Shown here in pieces: positions 60,269-64,000 of a DNA stretch of 64,000 bases. Below the pieces are notes generated by a model, which saw only the letters and a program-made list of their open reading frames with translations, was not told where the DNA came from and ran no database searches. Each line of letters begins with the position of its first letter. The first letter of the stretch is position 1. Location: contig NZ_SJTF01000019.1 in NCBI RefSeq assembly GCF_004634245.1, forward strand, positions 1-64,000, written 5' to 3'. The stretch comes from Flavobacterium foetidum. Its GTDB lineage: Bacteria > Bacteroidota > Bacteroidia > Flavobacteriales > Flavobacteriaceae. The position numbers and the translations under genes are program-made.

Positions 60269-60919
60269 TTAGTTAAAAATAACATCGTGAGTCTTTTCTA
60301 TACGTTCTGTGGAAGATTTTTTCTTTGCTGTAAAATTTTTGGCTTCTACACGTTTTATATCACCTTCGTATTGCATACTAAAAACGACATCGCTTTGTGT
60401 AGAGACAAGTACACCATCTTTATAAACGCTTGCAATGCCCTTTCCTGTAAAACTTACTTTGTAGACAGTACTGTTTTCAACGACTTTAAAGCTGCCGCTT
60501 GTTGGTTTTATACTAACACCGTCGTTTAGTGAGAGACCTCCTTTGGCAGCATTGATATTCTTGCCAAGCAATGATTGCCCCCATTTTGTATAGGTATAGG
60601 CCCAAGATTCGGAATAACCACCAAGATTGTAGTCTCCTTTAGCCAGATTGTTCTGCATAGAAGAAAACAACTCAAAATAAACGACGGCACCATCTTCATT
60701 TCCTGAAATTGATTTCGACTTTAATGACAAATCAATATTATAAGCATTGCCTCGAACGCCATAATTCTCAAGAAATCCTTGGGTCAATTCTACTGTCTGG
60801 TCTCCGATTTTTAAATAACCGTGATTTGCATTGGCATCTTTATTACTTTCATCATCTCTTGAACAAGACCATAATAAACCAATGAAAATCAGCATTAATA
60901 ATTTCATACTATTATTCAT
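60269..60919 (-). CDS. Hypothetical lipoprotein downstream of the pectate lyase
   Basis: A 216-residue lipoprotein (lipobox LLWSCSRDD, Cys 19), with a start at 60919 or four codons later at 60907. The mature part is beta-rich: 'GYLKIGDQTVELTQGFLENYG', 'AVVYFELFSSMQNNLAKGDYNL', 'GSFKVVENSTVYKVSFTGKG', so a barrel or jelly-roll like fold is likely. No family recognised. It lies 83 bases behind the pectate lyase gene on the same strand and may belong to the same pectin-related locus. Confidence 0.68.
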   Translation of the reverse strand: MNNSMKLLMLIFIGLLWSCSRDDESNKDANANHGYLKIGDQTVELTQGFLENYGVRGNAYNIDLSLKSKSISGNEDGAVVYFELFSSMQNNLAKGDYNLGGYSESWAYTYTKWGQSLLGKNINAAKGGLSLNDGVSIKPTSGSFKVVENSTVYKVSFTGKGIASVYKDGVLVSTQSDVVFSMQYEGDIKRVEAKNFTAKKKSSTERIEKTHDVIFN

Positions 60920-60964
60920 ATCTATAATAATTTTATTGTGTTGACTAAAAAATCTGCTAAACGC

Positions 60965-60991
60965 AGGGATGAAAATGAAACTTTCATCCCT
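60965..60991 (-). terminator. Hairpin between pectate lyase and lipoprotein genes
   Basis: AGGGATGAAA at 60965-60974 is exactly complementary to TTTCATCCCT at 60982-60991. The minus-strand U-tract is weak (TTTTTTAG about 12 bases on), so it may only partly stop transcription into the lipoprotein gene. Confidence 0.55.
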
Positions 60992-61002
60992 TGATTCTAA
61001 AC

Positions 61003-64000
61003 TTATTTGACTATAATTCTAGCTGATAATCCTGTTTTCAGGCTTTTAATAAAATAACTGCCTGATGCTAAGTCAGAAGTAGAAATCTCCGTTTCTAATC
61101 CATAAATATCAATTTGTTTGATCATCATTCCGTTCATGCTAAAAATTGCAACACGATCATAATCGACATTTGACTTTAAAGTTACTTTTCCAGAACTGAT
61201 AGTCGGAAAAGCATAAAACTCTCCCAGTTTTTTCCATCGTCCGTAAACCGTTATATTTTCCTTTTGAGTAGCACTGAAACCAGTTACTTCTTTACCGTAT
61301 AGAGCATCAGCATACCATCCTAAAAATCGGTAACCAATAGCTTGTGCTTCTTCTAAAACAAAAGCTGTTCCGGTCTGTGCACTTGTTTTATTTGGATTAA
61401 CTGCTCCAGATGGCAGATTCAAATAAGCAATACTATAGAATGTCGGCGGAATTACCTCATCTTTTTTGTTATTCCCGTCAACTCCCCAAAAGGCATAAAA
61501 GGTTTGATTACCTGTTGCTGTAATTGCAATTTCTTTAATCGAATTTGGTGTTGTTGCAGAAAATGACCATCCGAAGAAAGTATAATCCTTTAAAGTTGGA
61601 ATAGGCAAAGTCAATGCAGTTCCTTCCGTATATTCAATAGGAGTTAATCCAGAGATAGCTTTACCATCGATTGAATTCATATAGGTAACTCCCGATTTTA
61701 CAATAGGTTTCGGGTCAGGTTTATTGTTTCCTCCTTCGCCCCAAAACGCATAAAACGTTTGATTTCCTGTTGCTGTTGTCGGAATGGTTTTAAGTAATCC
61801 AGGAGTAGCTGCAGAAGCCGACCATCCAAAGAAAGTATAGCCTTCTAATTTTGGTGTTGGTAAATTGGTTACAGCTCCTTCCATAAATTCAGTTGGAGAA
61901 AGTGTGATAGCTTTTCCGTCTATCGAATTCACATAATTTATTAGTGAAAACTTAGCATCTGCTTTTAGCCATCTTGGGTCTCCAATTATCCCTCCTTCTA
62001 GTGAAGCTTTCGCTAAAGGAGAATTTTTAGAGAAGCTAAAATCTCCCGAAACAGGATTTGGAAATGACAGTGATAACAATCCTAAATTATTAATTGTTTT
62101 AATATTAGTTTCAGTAACCGTAACTGTTCCTTTAACTGATTGGGAAGTTACTCCAACCAAAAGATTATTATCAAATACCGCTTTTCCTGCACCGCTGGTA
62201 TGATTAGAATTGAACATTACAATCGGTTTTGGATTTTCACGTTCGTCCTGCATGATATTGTTTTTAAAGGTATAAGTCGAAGTGTTGCTGTATTGATTAC
62301 TGATAAACACAAAACCATCCTGAGTTCCTGAATTATGAATGGTATTGTTTTCAATCGCAACAATTAAGCTTTCATTGACCGCATCTTTTTTCTGAAGCAT
62401 TATAAAACTATTTCCTTTTTTGTAATTAAAAACTGTTGAATTTTTAATTGAAATCGTATTTACAATATGAGAATCCAGCTGAATAAAATTGGCGCTTTCA
62501 GAAGCTGTTCCGTCAACAACACAGTTTTCCAAAACTATTTTAGAAATTGGATTATCGCTTGCTCCTTCTGTGACCAATAAACTTTGTTTAATCCCTTTAA
62601 TCGATGCATTTTTGATTTCAAAAACATTCAATCCAGAACCATTTTTAAATTGTAAAAGATTAGAATGTGTATTGGTTAAATCAAAATCAACTCCCGTAAA
62701 ACTCATACTTCCTGAAAAGATTTCGGCTTTATCAGATGAAAAAGCACCTGCAAACACTGGTTTTGCATTTTCGTCAGGAACAAAAGTGTATTTATGATTT
62801 TTAACCGCAAGCGCTGTGCTTGTCGTATAAGTTCCGCTTGCCATTATAAACTTTGAACCGTCTTCTGCAGCGTTGTATTTCTCCACAAAATTCTGCGGAT
62901 TTACATACACATCCAAACTTCCGTTTTGAACCGCTGTAATGTGATTGACTAAACTGTTGATATAAACTTCAATATTTGTATAAACTCCGTCAACTGTTTT
63001 TAAGTTTCCGTCGGCTGCACTTGCTGGATTTAAACCTTTTTCAGTTTCCCACGCGTCAGGCATACCGTCTCCATCTGTATCTACAGGAGCTGTACCAGTA
63101 GGCAGAACTGGCCATCCACCAGTTGCCGATGGTGTATCGATATAACCGTTTGTACTTCCGTTACCTCCGTTCATTATACTTGCTGTACCGGAGCGAGTAT
63201 CATCTACTGCTCTTTTGTCAACTGCATCTCTAAAAAGATTTGCTCCTGCATTATCAAGAACCAATTGATATGCTTTTGTAGCACTATGCGTTGTTATCTC
63301 ACCTGATGCGTGAGGCGTACTTAATTTTAATGCGGCTTTATCGGCATCGCTCACAGGAAGCTGACTACCATGAAACTGACTGTAAACGCCATATGTCCAG
63401 TTATCTTGAGTAGCTCTTTCAGAACCTACAACGTAATTTCCATCCACAAAATATTTACCCCAGATGCCGTATAAAGGCGAAGTCGTATCTAAACTTCTTC
63501 CTGTAGATAAAATACGTTCTTTGGTAGAATTCGAAGTTCCTGGGCCAGGTTTCCAATAATTGTTTACCAAGTTTACATTCATGGCATCTCCACCGTAACA
63601 GCTGTTTCCGCCCCAGTTATAAATTACGTTATTACGAATGTCAACTAAATCGGTTTTAGCGAAAATATCATTGGCATATTCTCCTAACCTTGGATTTCTA
63701 CTGTCATGATGCGCTAACAAATTATGATGGAACGAAGCATTTTTACCTCCCCAAACACCTCCGTAACCGTGCGCTCCTTTGGCATGAACAGAGTTTCGTA
63801 GACTTTCAGAAATGATACACCACTGCATGGTAAAGTTTTCATTTTGGTAGAAAGAAACACATTCGTCAGTTGACCAGCTCATCGAACAGTGGTCTACAAT
63901 AATATTCTTTTGAAAACGACCACCTAAAGCATCATTTTCGACATCATAAGTGTCTCCCATTCTAAAACGTAAATAACGCAGGATAATATTATTTCCTCTT
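61003..64000 (-). CDS. Pectate lyase (PL1-like), multidomain, T9SS cargo; 5' end outside the window
   Basis: At least 998 residues; the reading frame is open through the right edge, so the true start is beyond 64000. The N-terminal part is a right-handed beta-helix of the PL1 type ('IVDHCSMSWSTDECVSFYQ', 'SRNPRLGEYAND' with the likely catalytic Arg, 'NNVIYNWGGNSCYGG'). A DTDGDGMPDAWE calcium-type motif follows, then a DUF4957/DUF5123-like beta-helix region. Next are three Listeria-Bacteroides (InlB B-type) repeats at about 61735-61950, 61485-61690 and 61240-61460, and a type IX secretion sorting domain at the end. It should cleave pectate at or outside the cell surface. Confidence 0.9.
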   Translation of the reverse strand, partial: RGNNIILRYLRFRMGDTYDVENDALGGRFQKNIIVDHCSMSWSTDECVSFYQNENFTMQWCIISESLRNSVHAKGAHGYGGVWGGKNASFHHNLLAHHDSRNPRLGEYANDIFAKTDLVDIRNNVIYNWGGNSCYGGDAMNVNLVNNYWKPGPGTSNSTKERILSTGRSLDTTSPLYGIWGKYFVDGNYVVGSERATQDNWTYGVYSQFHGSQLPVSDADKAALKLSTPHASGEITTHSATKAYQLVLDNAGANLFRDAVDKRAVDDTRSGTASIMNGGNGSTNGYIDTPSATGGWPVLPTGTAPVDTDGDGMPDAWETEKGLNPASAADGNLKTVDGVYTNIEVYINSLVNHITAVQNGSLDVYVNPQNFVEKYNAAEDGSKFIMASGTYTTSTALAVKNHKYTFVPDENAKPVFAGAFSSDKAEIFSGSMSFTGVDFDLTNTHSNLLQFKNGSGLNVFEIKNASIKGIKQSLLVTEGASDNPISKIVLENCVVDGTASESANFIQLDSHIVNTISIKNSTVFNYKKGNSFIMLQKKDAVNESLIVAIENNTIHNSGTQDGFVFISNQYSNTSTYTFKNNIMQDERENPKPIVMFNSNHTSGAGKAVFDNNLLVGVTSQSVKGTVTVTETNIKTINNLGLLSLSFPNPVSGDFSFSKNSPLAKASLEGGIIGDPRWLKADAKFSLINYVNSIDGKAITLSPTEFMEGAVTNLPTPKLEGYTFFGWSASAATPGLLKTIPTTATGNQTFYAFWGEGGNNKPDPKPIVKSGVTYMNSIDGKAISGLTPIEYTEGTALTLPIPTLKDYTFFGWSFSATTPNSIKEIAITATGNQTFYAFWGVDGNNKKDEVIPPTFYSIAYLNLPSGAVNPNKTSAQTGTAFVLEEAQAIGYRFLGWYADALYGKEVTGFSATQKENITVYGRWKKLGEFYAFPTISSGKVTLKSNVDYDRVAIFSMNGMMIKQIDIYGLETEISTSDLASGSYFIKSLKTGLSARIIVK

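Noticed and set aside
1..64000. CRISPR array
   Set aside because: No set of regularly spaced direct repeats with unique spacers was found. The 21-bp tandem units at 25082-25142 have no spacers.
1..64000. tRNA or rRNA genes
   Set aside because: I looked in all larger gaps for cloverleaf-like arms with a T-loop GGTTCGAAT-type motif and for rRNA-like stretches and saw none. A covariance-model scan would be decisive.

Overview
The window looks like chromosome of a Flavobacterium or a very close relative (Bacteroidota). It is AT-rich and encodes the gliding-motility proteins GldF and GldG. It also has a SusC/SusD pair with its own ECF sigma factor and FecR-type anti-sigma factor, and a pectate lyase that ends in a type IX secretion sorting domain. 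Several start codons are preceded by TAnnTTTG, the Bacteroidota -7 promoter element, and clear Shine-Dalgarno sequences are absent. Genus is inferred from gene content; no rRNA or tRNA gene was found.

Layout. 0.2-9.7 kb: a DUF4294 protein, an M42 aminopeptidase, then a two-component system followed by a TolC / adaptor / RND pump operon for metal efflux, with a likely response-regulator operator in front of the pump genes. 9.8-16.9 kb, minus strand: two duplicated secreted ankyrin proteins, a GH26 mannanase, purC, an S9 peptidase and a HAD phosphatase. 17.0-19.0 kb: a decayed small gene, a lipoprotein and phoH. 19.2-25.9 kb, plus strand: a SAM hydrolase-like protein, a small monooxygenase-fold protein, an immunity-like lipoprotein, gldF-gldG, dnaN and a FrnE-like thiol oxidoreductase. 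25.9-27.9 kb: four unrecognised genes in a tight minus-strand cluster. 28.0-31.4 kb: a LytS/LytR-type two-component pair and a small membrane protein. 31.6-38.9 kb: an exonuclease/GIY-YIG fusion, a large MscS channel, a GH130 enzyme, an isochorismatase-fold hydrolase and an alpha/beta hydrolase. 39.1-42.8 kb: the oxidative pentose phosphate operon gnd-zwf-pgl. 42.9-46.3 kb: small hypothetical genes, a glycosyltransferase and a Rossmann-fold protein, with a repeat-rich gap of 0.6 kb. 46.4-56.5 kb, minus strand: ECF sigma, FecR, SusC, SusD, zinc metalloprotease and DUF3347 protein. 57.0-64.0 kb: a serine hydrolase with TPRs, two stand-alone receiver proteins, a lipoprotein and a pectate lyase that runs off the right edge.

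How the genes work together. The clearest modules are the metal-responsive RND system, the gnd-zwf-pgl operon that makes NADPH and ribulose 5-phosphate, and the sigma/anti-sigma-controlled SusCD locus. That last locus ends in a protease and a small protein with possible metal ligands, so it may import peptides or metal complexes rather than glycans. The lipoprotein and pectate lyase at the right edge look like part of a pectin-use locus that continues outside the window.

The intergenic DNA holds several families of palindromic repeats. The most interesting are MITE-like elements with GTTGGGTGAAA termini. One is flanked by an exact 11-bp direct repeat and seems to have inserted in the promoter of a small gene. 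I did not find a CRISPR array, a prophage, a complete insertion sequence or an obvious new defence system.
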